Shown: positions 26,812-41,206 of the stretch, piece by piece
Layout of the letters: each line of letters opens with the position of its first letter
Position numbering within the stretch: position 1 is the first letter of the stretch
Source: Asticcacaulis sp. YBE204
Lineage (GTDB): Bacteria; Pseudomonadota; Alphaproteobacteria; Caulobacterales; Caulobacteraceae
NCBI RefSeq assembly: GCF_000495855.1
Contig: NZ_AWGF01000013.1
Location: 109,314-173,313 of the forward strand
Reading direction: 5' to 3'
Length of the DNA stretch: 64,000 bases
The notes under the pieces: model-generated
Told to the model about the DNA's origin: nothing
The model's input: the letters and a program-made list of their open reading frames with translations, nothing else
Databases searched by the model: none
Position numbers and translations under genes: made by a program

Positions 26812-27501
26812 ATGACTGCTGAACCCCCTGTCCGCCTGTTCGTCGCCCCGGTGACCCCGTTGCAGCAGAACTGCACCGTCGTCTGGTGTACTAAAACCAA
26901 CAAGGCGGCGGTGATCGATCCTGGCGGCGATATCGAGCCGGTGCTGCACGAGATCAACCGACGCGGCCTGACGCTTGAGAAAATCTGGGTCACGCACGGC
27001 CATGCCGACCACGCGGGCGGGACTCAGGCCATGCGCGAGGCGACCAGTGCGCCGGTCGAAGGCCCGCACGAGGACGACCGCTTCTGGATCGAGCGCATCC
27101 CGGAGGACGCCCAGCGCTGGGGGATCTACGACGCGCAAAGCTTCGAGCCGGACCGCTGGCTGAATCACGGCGATACGGTGACCTTGGGCGAAACGACGTG
27201 GGACGTCATCCACTGTCCCGGTCACACGCCGGGCCATGTCATCTTCTACCACGCGCCGTCGCAGTTCGCGCAGGTCGGCGATATTTTGTTCAAGGGCTCG
27301 ATCGGACGGACGGACTTTCCGCGCGGTAACCACGCCGACCTGATCAACGCCATCACGACGCGGCTATGGCCATTGGGGGATGTACGTTTCGTCTGCGGTC
27401 ACGGGCCGATGTCGAGCTTCGCACAGGAGCGCCAGTCCAACCCCTATGTCGGCGACCGCGTAATCGCCGCATCGGTGCCCAATCGGTCGGGACCGGGTTG
27501 A
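26812..27501 (+). CDS. MBL-fold metallohydrolase (glyoxalase II-like)
   Basis: 229-residue metallo-beta-lactamase fold hydrolase. The dinuclear zinc motif THGHADHAGG (about residues 60-69) and the later ligands HCPGHTPGH (about 138) and GDILFKGSIGRTDFPRG match the YcbL/GloB-type hydrolases. YcbL-like proteins have glyoxalase II activity on S-lactoylglutathione, which is plausible but unproven here. The ATG at 26812 was preferred over an in-frame GTG at 26764, since it gives the family N-terminus. A bidirectional terminator follows. Confidence 0.88.
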   Translation: MTAEPPVRLFVAPVTPLQQNCTVVWCTKTNKAAVIDPGGDIEPVLHEINRRGLTLEKIWVTHGHADHAGGTQAMREATSAPVEGPHEDDRFWIERIPEDAQRWGIYDAQSFEPDRWLNHGDTVTLGETTWDVIHCPGHTPGHVIFYHAPSQFAQVGDILFKGSIGRTDFPRGNHADLINAITTRLWPLGDVRFVCGHGPMSSFAQERQSNPYVGDRVIAASVPNRSGPG

Positions 27502-27513
27502 ACCCATATGAGA

Positions 27514-27549
27514 AAAGGCCTGAGGACTTATCCTCAGGCCTTTGTTTTT
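27514..27549. terminator. Bidirectional terminator between convergent MBL and SCP2 genes
   Basis: AAAAGGCCTGAGGA pairs with TCCTCAGGCCTTT around CTTA, followed by GTTTTTC on the plus strand and a T-run on the minus strand. It serves both flanking genes. Confidence 0.88.
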
Positions 27550-27557
27550 CTTTATGC

Positions 27558-27863
27558 TTACCCCTTGAGCAGCGGGATCAGTTTTTGCGCGATGCCCATG
27601 TCGCCGAGCACTTTCAGCTTGCCCGACATGAAGGCCATCATCGGGTCGAGTTGCCCCTGTTTCAGCGCCACCAGATTGTCCAGCGATACCACAACCGTCG
27701 TATCGGCGGGGCCGTCGTCGTTGCTGACGATGTTCGGCACATTGGCGGCATCGATCAGAATCTTGCCCTCGTCGCCGAAGTCGAGCTTGATGCGTTTGCC
27801 AAGGCCCGAGTTCTCGCCCACGGCGGAAGCGATTTTTTGTGTGATGGCGGCCAGATCGGTCAT
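27558..27863 (-). CDS. SCP2 sterol-binding-domain protein
   Basis: 101-residue single-domain protein of the sterol carrier protein 2 fold, which binds lipids or acyl-CoA in a hydrophobic tunnel. Landmarks: DTTVVVSLDNLVALKQGQLDPMMAFMSGKLKVLGDMGIAQKL, the C-terminal part of the SCP2 domain. The ATG at 27863 has GGAGGAATGTACC upstream, a strong site; the longer reading from 27911 adds 16 residues. Ligand and pathway are unknown. Confidence 0.85.
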   Translation of the reverse strand: MTDLAAITQKIASAVGENSGLGKRIKLDFGDEGKILIDAANVPNIVSNDDGPADTTVVVSLDNLVALKQGQLDPMMAFMSGKLKVLGDMGIAQKLIPLLKG

Positions 27864-27987
27864 GGTACATTCCTCCGGATATTTGTATGAGACGCGAGTC
27901 GCGCCGTTCAAATTGACCTTAACGGCAATTTCCGTTTCAACAAGTGTGACTTAAGGTCAGGTCTCGGTAAAATTTTTGGGATAGGTT

Positions 27988-29181
27988 ATGACCGCACCGC
28001 GTACATTCGACGCCGCAATCATAGGCGCCGGGGCTGCGGGCCTGATGACCGCCATCGAAGCCGCCAAACGCGGGCGCAAGGTTGTCGTCATCGACCACGC
28101 CAAAGCACCAGCGGAGAAAATCCGCATTTCCGGCGGTGGACGCTGCAATTTCACGCATCTGGACGCGGCGCAAAAGAATTACATTTCGGCCAATCCGAAC
28201 TTCTGCAAGTCGGCGCTGAAACGCTTCACGCCCTGGGATTTCTTGGATCGCGTCGTCGCGCGCGGCATTCCTTATCATCACAAGGCCGAAAACCAGCTAT
28301 TCTGCGATAATTCGGCGATGGACATCATCGACATGCTGCTCGATGATCTCAAGTCGCACGGCGGTGAACTTTGGCTGCAAAGCCCGGTGAGCGATCTCGA
28401 AAAAACACCGGAGGGTTTCCGCCTGAGTGTGCCCGGTGCCGTCATCGAATGTCAAAATCTGGTGCTGGCCACCGGCGGGCTGTCGATCCCCAAGATGGGC
28501 GCGACCGGCTTTGCCTATGACGTGGCGCGGCGGTTCGGGCACGATATCGTCCCTACCCGCGCCGGCCTGGTACCCTTCACCTTGGGTGGTGAAAAACTGC
28601 AATATATAGAAGGCCTTTCCGGCGTTTCCTTGAATGCGCGCGTCAGGATCGGCAAGAAGTCATTCAATGATGGATTCCTGTTTACCCATCGCGGTTTGTC
28701 GGGCCCGTCGATCCTGCAAATCTCGTCTTACTGGACGCCGGGTCAGGCCGTCGAGATCGACCTGCGCCCCGACATCAATGTGATGGAGACGCTGAAGGAT
28801 CGCCGCCGCTCGACCCCGCGGCAGCACATCGCCAATGTTCTGTCGGAGGTCGTGCCGAAACGCCTGTCCGACCGCATCCTCGAAGCCGCGATCATCGACG
28901 GTGAAACACGCATCGCCGACCTGTCGGACAAGAAGCTGATGGCGATCAATGCCTGGCTACAGCCGTGGAGTCTGGTCCCCGACGGCAGCGAAGGCTACCG
29001 CACGGCCGAAGTCACGGTCGGCGGGATTGACACCCAGCACATCTCTTCGCAAACTTTTGAGAGCGCCCTGTGTCCGGGCCTGTACGTCGTCGGCGAAGCG
29101 CTCGATGTCACGGGCTGGCTGGGCGGTTATAATTTTCAATGGGCCTGGTCTTCGGGCTGGGCGGCGGGGCAAGCCCTGTGA
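27988..29181 (+). CDS. HI0933/BaiN-family flavoprotein
   Basis: NAD(P)/FAD-dependent oxidoreductase of 397 residues. N-terminal FAD site GAGAAGLMTAIEAAKRGRKVVVIDHA; GGGRCNFTHLD after residue 45 is the family signature; the C-terminal GGYNFQWAWSSGWAAGQAL closes the FAD site. Members include YhiN; some are linked to flavin-dependent bile-acid or RNA chemistry, but most are uncharacterised. The stop overlaps the next methyltransferase start (GTGA), so the genes are coupled. Confidence 0.92.
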   Translation: MTAPRTFDAAIIGAGAAGLMTAIEAAKRGRKVVVIDHAKAPAEKIRISGGGRCNFTHLDAAQKNYISANPNFCKSALKRFTPWDFLDRVVARGIPYHHKAENQLFCDNSAMDIIDMLLDDLKSHGGELWLQSPVSDLEKTPEGFRLSVPGAVIECQNLVLATGGLSIPKMGATGFAYDVARRFGHDIVPTRAGLVPFTLGGEKLQYIEGLSGVSLNARVRIGKKSFNDGFLFTHRGLSGPSILQISSYWTPGQAVEIDLRPDINVMETLKDRRRSTPRQHIANVLSEVVPKRLSDRILEAAIIDGETRIADLSDKKLMAINAWLQPWSLVPDGSEGYRTAEVTVGGIDTQHISSQTFESALCPGLYVVGEALDVTGWLGGYNFQWAWSSGWAAGQAL

Positions 29182-29885
29182 CGGAAAACGCCGCGCAATT
29201 TCAGCCGCAGACCGACGACGTCTTCGCCCGTATCGCGCGCGACTACGACCGTTATTGCGACTATTTCAGCTTCTTCATTCAGCGCCTGTGGAAGCGTGCC
29301 TTTGCCGCCGAGGTCACGGCCTGTTCCGGCGACTGGCTCGACCTCGCCTCCGGCACGGGCGACATCCCCCAACGCGTCCTGAACGCCTCGACACGCCGCG
29401 GGCAGGTGGTGGTTTCCGACATCTGCCTGCCGATGCTGGACGTGGCGCGGACCAAGTTGGAAGATCGGGCCGTTACCTTTGCCCGCATCGACGCTGGCGA
29501 CATGCGCGACGTGCCGAACGATAGCTTCGACGTCATCAGCATGGCATTCGGGATGAAGATCGTAGATCGCGACGCCGCCCTGCGCGAAATTTACCGCTGC
29601 CTGAAACCGGGTGGCGTTTTTCTGTGTATCGAAGCGTCGCGTATCGGTTGGGCGCCGCTTCAGGCGCTTTATCTGACCTATATGAACCTGTGCTTGCCGG
29701 TCATGGGACAACTGATCGCGCGCGGCGACCGGTCGGCCTACGACTACCTGCTGCGCGGCATCCACGATTTTCCGGACGGCAAGACCTTCACGCGATATCT
29801 GGAAAGCAAGCATTTCGAGGCGGTTAGCGTCCGCCCGCTCAGCCTGGGCATAGTCGCCATTCACCGCGCACATAAACCCCTCTGA
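29178..29885 (+). CDS. UbiE/COQ5-like class I methyltransferase
   Basis: SAM-dependent methyltransferase, 235 residues from the GTG at 29178, which overlaps the upstream stop by 3 bp (GTGA). SAM site LDLASGTGDIPQRVL, acidic VVVSDICLPMLDVAR, and post-motif DVISMAFGMKIVDRDAALREIYRCLKPGGVFLCIE, all typical of UbiE/COQ5. True UbiE usually carries NxFSFG or GLRNV, here replaced by AFGMKIV, so this may be a paralogue rather than the menaquinone/ubiquinone C-methyltransferase. Confidence 0.8.
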   Translation: MTENAAQFQPQTDDVFARIARDYDRYCDYFSFFIQRLWKRAFAAEVTACSGDWLDLASGTGDIPQRVLNASTRRGQVVVSDICLPMLDVARTKLEDRAVTFARIDAGDMRDVPNDSFDVISMAFGMKIVDRDAALREIYRCLKPGGVFLCIEASRIGWAPLQALYLTYMNLCLPVMGQLIARGDRSAYDYLLRGIHDFPDGKTFTRYLESKHFEAVSVRPLSLGIVAIHRAHKPL

Positions 29886-29947
29886 CCGATCTTCACAGGC
29901 CGGAAAAACTACGGTCTTATGCTACGACTCCTTTTCACGGTGACCTA

Positions 29948-31141
29948 ATGCCCTCCTCTCACCTGTTCCGCGACCGCACCGCCGTCCATTCGGGTCGGGT
30001 CAGTTTCATCGAACTGTTCTTCGACCTCGTTTTCGTCTTCGCGATCACGCAGTTGTCGCACTCGCTTCTGGCCCATTTCACGCCGCGCGGCGCGCTGGAA
30101 ACCCTGCTGCTGCTGCTCGCCGTGTGGTGGGTGTGGATCTATACCTCGTGGGTCACCAACTGGATGAACCCCGAAAGCGGCCCGGTTCGCGTCATGCTGT
30201 TCGTCCTGATGCTGGTAGGGCTCGGCCTGACGACTTCACTGCCTCAAGCGTTTTCGAGTCCGGTCCACGGCCTGATCTTTGCGGGCTGTTACGTCGCCAT
30301 GCAGGTCGGACGGTCGCTGTTCATGGCCATCACCGTGCGAGGCCACAGTCATGAAAACCATCTGAATTTTATCCGTATTACGACGTGGTTCGCGACCTCG
30401 GGTATCTTCTGGATATGGGGCGCGTTTAGTGACGGCGACCTGCGTCTGGGCCTGTGGGCCGTAGCTCTGCTGATCGAGTATATCGGGCCGCGCGCCTTTT
30501 ACTGGGTGCCAGTGATCGGCAAATCGTCGTTTGCCAGTTGGGACGTGGACGGCGAGCATCTGGCCGAACGCTGCGGCCTGTTCGTCATCATCGCTTTGGG
30601 CGAGTCGATCCTCGTCATGGGGGCCAGCTTCGCGCACGAAGCCCTGTCGCTCGATACGACCCTGGCCTTTTTGCAGTCCTTCGTCACCTGTATCGCCATG
30701 TGGTGGCTCTATTTCGGTATCACGGCCAGCAAGGCCAGCCACAAGATCGCGCACGCCGAACTGCCCGGCGAACTGGCGCAGGTCGCCTATACCTATATCC
30801 ATCTACTGCTGATCGCCGGGATCATCCTGACGGCGGTCGGCGACGAACATGTGCTGATGCACCCGCATGAGGAAGCCGGGATCGTCAATGTCGCCTCCAT
30901 TCTCGGCGGTCCCGCGCTCTATCTGCTCGGCAATCTGCTGTTTATCCGCGTCACGAGCGGTGCATGGGCACCCTTGCATATGGCCGGGATCGTTGCCTTT
31001 ATCGGCATTGGTGCAGGCGCGTTTTACGGCGCTTTGCCTCTGAACGCGCTGGGCCTGGCCTTTGTCAGCGCGGCGGTTCTGGTGGTGGTATCGCTTGTGG
31101 AACCGTGGCTTTATCGCCGCCTGAGCGCGAAAACAGCCTGA
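29948..31141 (+). CDS. ltrA: Low-temperature requirement protein A family membrane protein
   Basis: Polytopic membrane protein of 397 residues with about ten to eleven helices. The hallmark HSGRVSFIELFFDLVFVFAITQLSH at the N-terminus (about residues 14-39) is the LtrA signature, and AERCGLFVIIALGESILVMG near residue 210 is the second conserved block. The name comes from Listeria growth at low temperature, but the biochemical role is unknown. It ends next to the convergent GH105 gene, the two stop codons being directly adjacent. Confidence 0.88.
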   Translation: MPSSHLFRDRTAVHSGRVSFIELFFDLVFVFAITQLSHSLLAHFTPRGALETLLLLLAVWWVWIYTSWVTNWMNPESGPVRVMLFVLMLVGLGLTTSLPQAFSSPVHGLIFAGCYVAMQVGRSLFMAITVRGHSHENHLNFIRITTWFATSGIFWIWGAFSDGDLRLGLWAVALLIEYIGPRAFYWVPVIGKSSFASWDVDGEHLAERCGLFVIIALGESILVMGASFAHEALSLDTTLAFLQSFVTCIAMWWLYFGITASKASHKIAHAELPGELAQVAYTYIHLLLIAGIILTAVGDEHVLMHPHEEAGIVNVASILGGPALYLLGNLLFIRVTSGAWAPLHMAGIVAFIGIGAGAFYGALPLNALGLAFVSAAVLVVVSLVEPWLYRRLSAKTA

Positions 31142-32344
31142 TCAGACCCGCAACGCCTCAGCCAGAGCCATGAACAGGGCACCGACGCCTTTCGGATCGT
31201 TAGCCACGATCTTTTCCGACAGGTAGTAGTCGTAACTGCCGTCGCGATAGGGCGTCCCGCCGAGACCCGCGACCTGACAGATACCATTCAGCGCCGTGGG
31301 CGTGACGAAACGTTCGATCAACGCCGACAGGCTTTTCATACCCTCGGCCCGCGTCGGTGCATCGACGATACCAAGCCGCGCCGCTTTCAGGATCGCATAG
31401 GTGATCATGGCGGAGGCCGAGGCCTCTTCGTAATTACCGGCGCGCGTCCCCTGATCGAGCACCTGATACCACAGGCCGTCACGGCTGCGCACCGCCAGCA
31501 GCGCCTCGATCGTCTGACGCAGGATGCGCGCGATATCGGCACGGCCCTGCGCATCGAAACCGTCCGACAGGTCGTAGGTATCGATCAGGGCGCAGACCCA
31601 CCATCCCATCGCGCGGCCCCAGAAGTTGGGCGACAGGCCGGTCTTCGGATCGGCCCAGCGTTGTGCCCGGCTTTCATCCCAGCCGTGGTAGTAAAGACCG
31701 TTGCCGGGGTGACGCAGGATTTTCTCCACCGTCCTTATCTGGTTCACCGTATCGGCGAACAGGGCCGGATTTTTCGTTACGCGGGCATACTGGGTCTGGA
31801 ACGGCTGCCCCATATAGAGGCCGTCGAGCCAGACCTGCCACGGATAGCGCGCCTTGTGCCAGTAATTGCTGGTCTTGGTGCGCGGGAAGGTTTTCAGCGG
31901 CTCGAACTGCACGTCTATCGCCTTGCGAAAGCGCGCCTCGCCGGTGGCCTTGTGCAGGGGCAGCAGCACCCGGCCCGCATTGATCATGTCGATATTGTAC
32001 GGGATGGGCTTGAACAACGGTAACGCGCCATCGGAGGCGACGCGCGTGTGCATATCGTCGTAGACGTAGTTTAGGAACGCCTTATCCCCGGTGGCGTCAT
32101 AAAGCTGTAGTATGCCCGTCCACACCACACCGTCTTCGTATCCCCAGACCGACGTGTGCGGTTGGAAATGCGAGAGGTAGGAACTAACGAAGGCGGGGAC
32201 GTCCCGACCGAGTTTAGTAAGTCGCTCACGCGTCTTCGTCTCAAGCGTGAAGGGGTGTCGCTGCATGGCGGGCACGGCGGCCTGCGCCGGAACACCAACG
32301 TGAAGCAAGGCTGCCGCGCTAACGCAGAATAAACGTCGGTCCAT
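31142..32344 (-). CDS. Glycoside hydrolase family 105/88-like unsaturated glucuronyl hydrolase
   Basis: Exported or periplasmic (signal peptide residues 1-23, ends PAQAAVPA) alpha6/alpha6-barrel enzyme of 400 residues. GH105 enzymes (YteR type) hydrolyse unsaturated galacturonyl-rhamnose, a pectin breakdown product. Landmarks: DGVVWTGILQLYDATGDKAFL, WHKARYPWQVWLDGLYMGQPF, WGRAMGWWVCALIDTYD, and the C-terminal DGSYDYYLSEKIVANDPKGVGALFMAL. Catalytic aspartate candidates are Asp in WLDGLYMG and in the GRAMGWW-adjacent segment. No pectinase cluster is nearby, so it acts alone here. Confidence 0.88.
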   Translation of the reverse strand: MDRRLFCVSAAALLHVGVPAQAAVPAMQRHPFTLETKTRERLTKLGRDVPAFVSSYLSHFQPHTSVWGYEDGVVWTGILQLYDATGDKAFLNYVYDDMHTRVASDGALPLFKPIPYNIDMINAGRVLLPLHKATGEARFRKAIDVQFEPLKTFPRTKTSNYWHKARYPWQVWLDGLYMGQPFQTQYARVTKNPALFADTVNQIRTVEKILRHPGNGLYYHGWDESRAQRWADPKTGLSPNFWGRAMGWWVCALIDTYDLSDGFDAQGRADIARILRQTIEALLAVRSRDGLWYQVLDQGTRAGNYEEASASAMITYAILKAARLGIVDAPTRAEGMKSLSALIERFVTPTALNGICQVAGLGGTPYRDGSYDYYLSEKIVANDPKGVGALFMALAEALRV

Positions 32345-32453
32345 GTTTATCTCCCTGCCCGCGCCACGGCCTTATTCTGTTTTTAAGCGCAGCTTGATTC
32401 ATAGCACGGGGCACCGCGCTATCGTCAAACGATTTGGTATTTAGACAGGAGCC

Positions 32454-32489
32454 AAAGAAAAAGCCCCCGAACCTGAGTTCGAGGGCTTT
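32454..32489 (-). terminator. Rho-independent terminator after rpoC
   Basis: On the minus strand AAAGCCCTCGAAC pairs with GTTCGGGGGCTTT around TCAG and runs into TTCTTT. It lies about 100 bp past the rpoC stop; palindromic element copy B lies in between. Confidence 0.85.
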
Positions 32490-32534
32490 GACAGTTTCGG
32501 GTCAAGGGGGCGAGCCCCCTTGCCTTCTTTTGCT

Positions 32535-32584
32535 TGTCGCGCATTTGATCCAAAAACCGCTGAACACTTTTTGGAATGCGCTTA
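32535..32584. repeat. Palindromic element, copy B
   Basis: Same element as copy A, 4 bp from the rpoC stop codon. The stem base pair that is G-C in copies A and C is A-T here: CCAAAAA facing TTTTTGG, so pairing is kept with a different pair. It forms part of the rpoC 3' untranslated region. Confidence 0.88.
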
Positions 32585-32588
32585 ACGC

Positions 32589-35500
32589 TTACTCGCCAGC
32601 CACGGGGCCTTCGAGCAGGACTTCCGCCGGCAGCGGTTCCATCGTCTCTTCGCGCTGGTGCGCCAGAGCCTCGTCGCGCTTCATCGCCACGCGCTGGAGC
32701 GAGCGGAGATAGGCACCCGTACCGGCCGGGATCAGACGACCGACGATGACGTTTTCCTTCAGGCCGTCGAGGGTATCGATCTTGCCGTTGACCGAAGCGT
32801 CGGTGAGGACGCGGGTGGTCTCCTGGAACGATGCCGCCGAGATGAACGACTTGGTTTGCAGCGACGCCTTGGTGATCCCCAGAAGGATCGGCTGCGTCAG
32901 GGCGGCGCGGCCACCACGACGTTCCGCCTTCAGGTTTTCGACATCGACTTCGGCCTTGTCGAGGTGGTCGCCACGGATGAGGCCCGTGTCGCCCGGTTCG
33001 AGGATTTCGACCTTTTGCAGCATCTGACGCACGATGACTTCGATGTGCTTGTCGTTGATCGGCACGCCTTGCAGACGGTAGACTTCCTGCACCTCGTTGA
33101 CGAGGTATTCGGCCAGAGCCTCGACGCCCTGAATACGCAGCAGATCGTGCGGATCGGGGTTACCGTCGATGATGTAGTCGCCCTTCTGGATGATATCGCC
33201 GTCGTGGACGGAGATATGCTTACCCTTCGGGATCAGGAATTCGACCGCTTCGGAACCATCCTCAGGAGTGATCTTGATGCGGCGCTTGTTCTTGTAGTCG
33301 CGACCGAATTCGACGCGGCCATCCATTTCGGCGATGACGGCGCAATCCTTCGGACGGCGGGCTTCGAACAGTTCGGCGACGCGCGGCAGACCACCGGTGA
33401 TGTCGCGGGTCTTGGCGCCTTCGGTCGGGATACGGGCGATGATTTCACCCGGACGGACCTCGTCGCCGTTGCCGACGGAGAGAATGGCCCCGACCGGCAG
33501 CAGGTAACGGGCTTCCGCCCCGCTGGCCAAACGCTTGTAGGTGCCGGCATCGTCGATCACGCCCATGGTCGGACGCAGATCGGCGGCACGCGACGAAGCG
33601 CGGAAGTCGGTGACGACGCGGTTGGTGATACCCGTGGCTTCGTCGGTTTCCTCGCGGACGGACTGACCGTCGGTGAGGTCCTCGAAACGGATCTTGCCGC
33701 CCACTTCGGTGATGATCGGGGTGGTATAGGGGTCCCACTCCGCCAGACGCTGGCCCTTCTTGACTTCGGAACCTTCCTTGACGCGCAGACGCGAGCCGTA
33801 AGGCACCTTGTAGGTTTCGCGGTCCTTGCCATCGTGGTGGATGGTGATGACCGTGTTACGCGACATGGCGATCAGATCGCCGTGCGCGCCCTGAACCGTC
33901 GGGGCCGCCGACAGCTTGATCACGCCGTCCGAGGTCGTCTCGTAGAACGACTGCTCGGCCACCGACGCCGTACCGCCGATGTGGAAGGTACGCATGGTCA
34001 GCTGGGTGCCGGGCTCGCCGATCGACTGCGCCGCGATGACGCCGACCGCTTCGCCCATATTGACGCGCGTACCGCGGGCCAGATCGCGACCGTAGCAGGC
34101 CGCGCAGGTGCCGAGTTCGGCTTCACAGGTCAGGACCGAACGGACCTTCACCGACTGAACGCCCGAGTTCTCGATTTCCTCGACAACGTTTTCGTCGATA
34201 TAGGTGTCGGCAGCGACGACAACTTCGCCGGAGGCGACGTCACGGATGTCTTCGGCCGTGGTGCGACCCAGGACGCGGGCACCGAGCGACACCAGCACGT
34301 CACCGCCTTCGACGACGGCGCGCATGGTGATGCCACGGGTCGTGCCGCAGTCTTCTTCCATGATGATACAGTCCTGAGCGACGTCGACGAGACGACGGGT
34401 CAGGTAGCCGGAGTTGGCGGTCTTCAGCGCGGTATCCGCGAGGCCCTTACGGGCACCGTGGGTCGAGTTGAAGTATTCCAGAACCGACAGGCCTTCCTTG
34501 AAGTTCGAGATGATCGGCGTTTCGATGATCTCGCCGGACGGCTTGGCCATCAGGCCGCGCATCCCGCCGAGCTGCTTCATCTGGGCCTGCGAACCGCGGG
34601 CGCCGGAGTTGGCCATCATGTAGATCGAGTTGATTTCTTTTTCGCGGCCATCTTCCGTAAGGTGCTTACGGCTGATTTCCTTCATCATCTCGTCCGACAC
34701 GCGGTCGGTCGCCTTCGACCAGGCGTCGACGACCTTGTTGTACTTCTCACCCTTGGTGATCAGACCGTCGGCGTATTGCTGCTCGTATTCCTCGACCAGC
34801 TTGCGGGTCTCTTCGACGATCCCCTTCTTGGTGTCGGGGATAACGATGTCGTCCTTGCCGAAGGAGATACCGGCCTTGGCCGCTTCCTTGAAGCCCAGCG
34901 CCATCATCTGGTCGGCGAAGATCACCGTCGCCTTCTGACCGCAGTGGCGGTAGACGATGTCGATGAGGTTGCCGATTTCCTTCTTGGTCAGGGTCTTATC
35001 CAGAACCTTGAGGCCGATGTTCTCATTGTACGGCAGGAGCGCGCCGATCTTCATGCGGCCCGGGGTCGTATCGACGACCTTGGTGCGCACGACGCCGTCT
35101 TCGTCCTTTTGGGTAAAGCGGCACTTGATCTTGGCGTGCATCGAAACCACGCCGGCGTCGAGCGCCTGCTGGATTTCGTTGAGGTCGCCGAAGATCATGC
35201 CTTCGCCGGCTTCCTTGTCCTTCACGAGCGACAGGTAGTAGAGGCCGAGGACGATATCCTGCGACGGCACGATGATCGGCTTGCCGTTGGCGGGCGACAG
35301 GATGTTGTTGGTGGACATCATCAGGACGCGCGCTTCGAGCTGGGCTTCGAGCGACAGCGGCACGTGGACGGCCATCTGGTCACCGTCGAAGTCGGCGTTG
35401 AAGGCCGAACAGACGAGCGGGTGCAGCTGGATCGCCTTGCCTTCGATCAGCTTGGGCTCGAAGGCCTGGATGCCGAGGCGGTGGAGCGTCGGCGCGCGGT

Positions 35501-36776
35501 TGAGCAGGACCGGGTGTTCGCGAATGACCTCTTCGAGGATATCCCACACCTGCGGCTGCTCGCGCTCGACCATGCGCTTCGATTGCTTGACGGTGCCCGA
35601 CAGGCCCTTGGCGTCGAGGCGCGCATAGATGAACGGCTTGAACAGTTCCAGCGCCATCTTCTTCGGGATGCCGCACTCGTGCAGCTTGAGTTCCGGACCG
35701 ACGGTGATAACCGAACGACCCGAATAGTCGACGCGCTTGCCGAGCAGGTTCTGACGGAAGCGGCCTTGCTTACCCTTCAGCATGTCGGCGAGCGACTTCA
35801 ACGGACGCTTGTTGGCGCCGGTGATGACGCGGCCACGGCGACCGTTGTCGAACAGGGCGTCGACCGATTCCTGAAGCATACGCTTTTCGTTGCGGATGAT
35901 GATGTCCGGCGCGCGCAGTTCCATCAGGCGCTTCAAACGGTTGTTCCGGTTGATGACGCGGCGATAGAGGTCGTTGAGGTCGGAGGTGGCGAAGCGGCCA
36001 CCGTCCAGCGGCACCAGCGGACGCAGTTCCGGCGGGATGACCGGCACGACGGTCAGGACCATCCATTCGGGCTTGTTGCCGGATTCGAGGAAGGCCTCGA
36101 TCAGCTTGAGGCGCTTGGAGGCCTTCTTGGCCTTCATTTCCGAGGGGTTGTCCGCCAGTTCGGCGCGCAGCTTGTCGGCGACCTCGTTGAGGTTCATCGA
36201 CATCAGCATGTTGCGGATGGCCTCAGCGCCGATCTCGGCGGTGAAACTGTCGTCGCCGAATTCTTCCTGATAGCGGTAGTATTCGTCTTCCGACAGAAGC
36301 GTGTTCAGCTTCAGCGGCGTCAGGCCGGGCTCGGTGACGATGTAGTTTTCGAAGTACAGGACGCGCTCGACGTCTTTCAGCGCCATGTCGAGGAACATGG
36401 AGATACGCGACGGCAGAGACTTCAGGAACCAGATGTGAGCGACCGGCGAGGCCAGCTCGATGTGGCCCATGCGCTCACGACGAACGCGCGACAACGTCAC
36501 TTCGACGCCGCACTTTTCGCAGATGATGCCCTTGTACTTCATGCGCTTGTACTTGCCGCACAGGCATTCGTAATCCTTGGTCGGGCCAAAGATACGGGCG
36601 CAGAACAGGCCGTCGCGTTCCGGCTTGAACGTCCGGTAGTTGATGGTTTCCGGCTTCTTGATCTCGCCGAACGACCACGACAGGATCTTTTCGGGCGAGG
36701 CCAGGGTGATGCGGATCTGGTCGAAGGTCGGGGCGACCTGGACCGGATTGAAAATATTGAGGACTTCCTGGTTCAT
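32589..36776 (-). CDS. rpoC: DNA-directed RNA polymerase beta-prime subunit
   Basis: Catalytic large subunit of RNA polymerase, 1395 residues. Zinc site [23 protein letters not shown] (about residues 71-93), the active-site aspartate triad in [12 protein letters not shown] (about residues 463-474), and a second zinc region with [15 protein letters not shown] (about 816-830) are intact. The N-terminus [12 protein letters not shown] is typical of alphaproteobacteria. The ATG at 36776 has TGGA upstream. It follows rpoB by about 87 bp, consistent with co-transcription, and ends in a Rho-independent terminator. Confidence 0.98.
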   Translation of the reverse strand: MNQEVLNIFNPVQVAPTFDQIRITLASPEKILSWSFGEIKKPETINYRTFKPERDGLFCARIFGPTKDYECLCGKYKRMKYKGIICEKCGVEVTLSRVRRERMGHIELASPVAHIWFLKSLPSRISMFLDMALKDVERVLYFENYIVTEPGLTPLKLNTLLSEDEYYRYQEEFGDDSFTAEIGAEAIRNMLMSMNLNEVADKLRAELADNPSEMKAKKASKRLKLIEAFLESGNKPEWMVLTVVPVIPPELRPLVPLDGGRFATSDLNDLYRRVINRNNRLKRLMELRAPDIIIRNEKRMLQESVDALFDNGRRGRVITGANKRPLKSLADMLKGKQGRFRQNLLGKRVDYSGRSVITVGPELKLHECGIPKKMALELFKPFIYARLDAKGLSGTVKQSKRMVEREQPQVWDILEEVIREHPVLLNRAPTLHRLGIQAFEPKLIEGKAIQLHPLVCSAFNADFDGDQMAVHVPLSLEAQLEARVLMMSTNNILSPANGKPIIVPSQDIVLGLYYLSLVKDKEAGEGMIFGDLNEIQQALDAGVVSMHAKIKCRFTQKDEDGVVRTKVVDTTPGRMKIGALLPYNENIGLKVLDKTLTKKEIGNLIDIVYRHCGQKATVIFADQMMALGFKEAAKAGISFGKDDIVIPDTKKGIVEETRKLVEEYEQQYADGLITKGEKYNKVVDAWSKATDRVSDEMMKEISRKHLTEDGREKEINSIYMMANSGARGSQAQMKQLGGMRGLMAKPSGEIIETPIISNFKEGLSVLEYFNSTHGARKGLADTALKTANSGYLTRRLVDVAQDCIIMEEDCGTTRGITMRAVVEGGDVLVSLGARVLGRTTAEDIRDVASGEVVVAADTYIDENVVEEIENSGVQSVKVRSVLTCEAELGTCAACYGRDLARGTRVNMGEAVGVIAAQSIGEPGTQLTMRTFHIGGTASVAEQSFYETTSDGVIKLSAAPTVQGAHGDLIAMSRNTVITIHHDGKDRETYKVPYGSRLRVKEGSEVKKGQRLAEWDPYTTPIITEVGGKIRFEDLTDGQSVREETDEATGITNRVVTDFRASSRAADLRPTMGVIDDAGTYKRLASGAEARYLLPVGAILSVGNGDEVRPGEIIARIPTEGAKTRDITGGLPRVAELFEARRPKDCAVIAEMDGRVEFGRDYKNKRRIKITPEDGSEAVEFLIPKGKHISVHDGDIIQKGDYIIDGNPDPHDLLRIQGVEALAEYLVNEVQEVYRLQGVPINDKHIEVIVRQMLQKVEILEPGDTGLIRGDHLDKAEVDVENLKAERRGGRAALTQPILLGITKASLQTKSFISAASFQETTRVLTDASVNGKIDTLDGLKENVIVGRLIPAGTGAYLRSLQRVAMKRDEALAHQREETMEPLPAEVLLEGPVAGE

Positions 36777-36863
36777 TCCAGTACTCCAATTTGGGCGTAT
36801 CGCCCGAAAAACAAATCAGATGCGGTGACGGGGTATTTGAGGGGTCTTGCGACCCCTCAGCCT

Positions 36864-40940
<4,077 letters not shown>

Positions 40941-41206
40941 CGTTATTCCTTGAAAGCGTTTAAACGCGTTTAGATTTTTAGGTATCACCCCGCGAACGGG
41001 GCATTTTGAGAAACGTTTTATGCGCCTGCTCTTTTATGACGTTTCCGCCAAAGACGCTGTTTTTCAAAGGCTTTCGCTTCAGAAAGCTTAAGGCCCCTCA
41101 CCGGTGGAAAGAGCATAAAACCGGCATTCGGGCCTATATCAAGGCGCAGTACGCCTTAAAAGGGAGTGTGCCATAGCCTACTTATCCACGTATGTCGAGG
41201 GGAGAT
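40941..41206 (-). promoter_or_regulatory. Leader and promoter region of rpoBC
   Basis: 266 bp with no gene upstream of rpoB. A candidate minus-strand promoter, TTGATA with a 17 bp spacer and TTTATG, lies at about 41120-41150, and an 18 nt hairpin (GCTTTC, loop, GAAAGC) at about 41063-41090. As rplL has its own terminator and the intervening genes are unrelated, rpoBC must be transcribed from here. Confidence 0.35.
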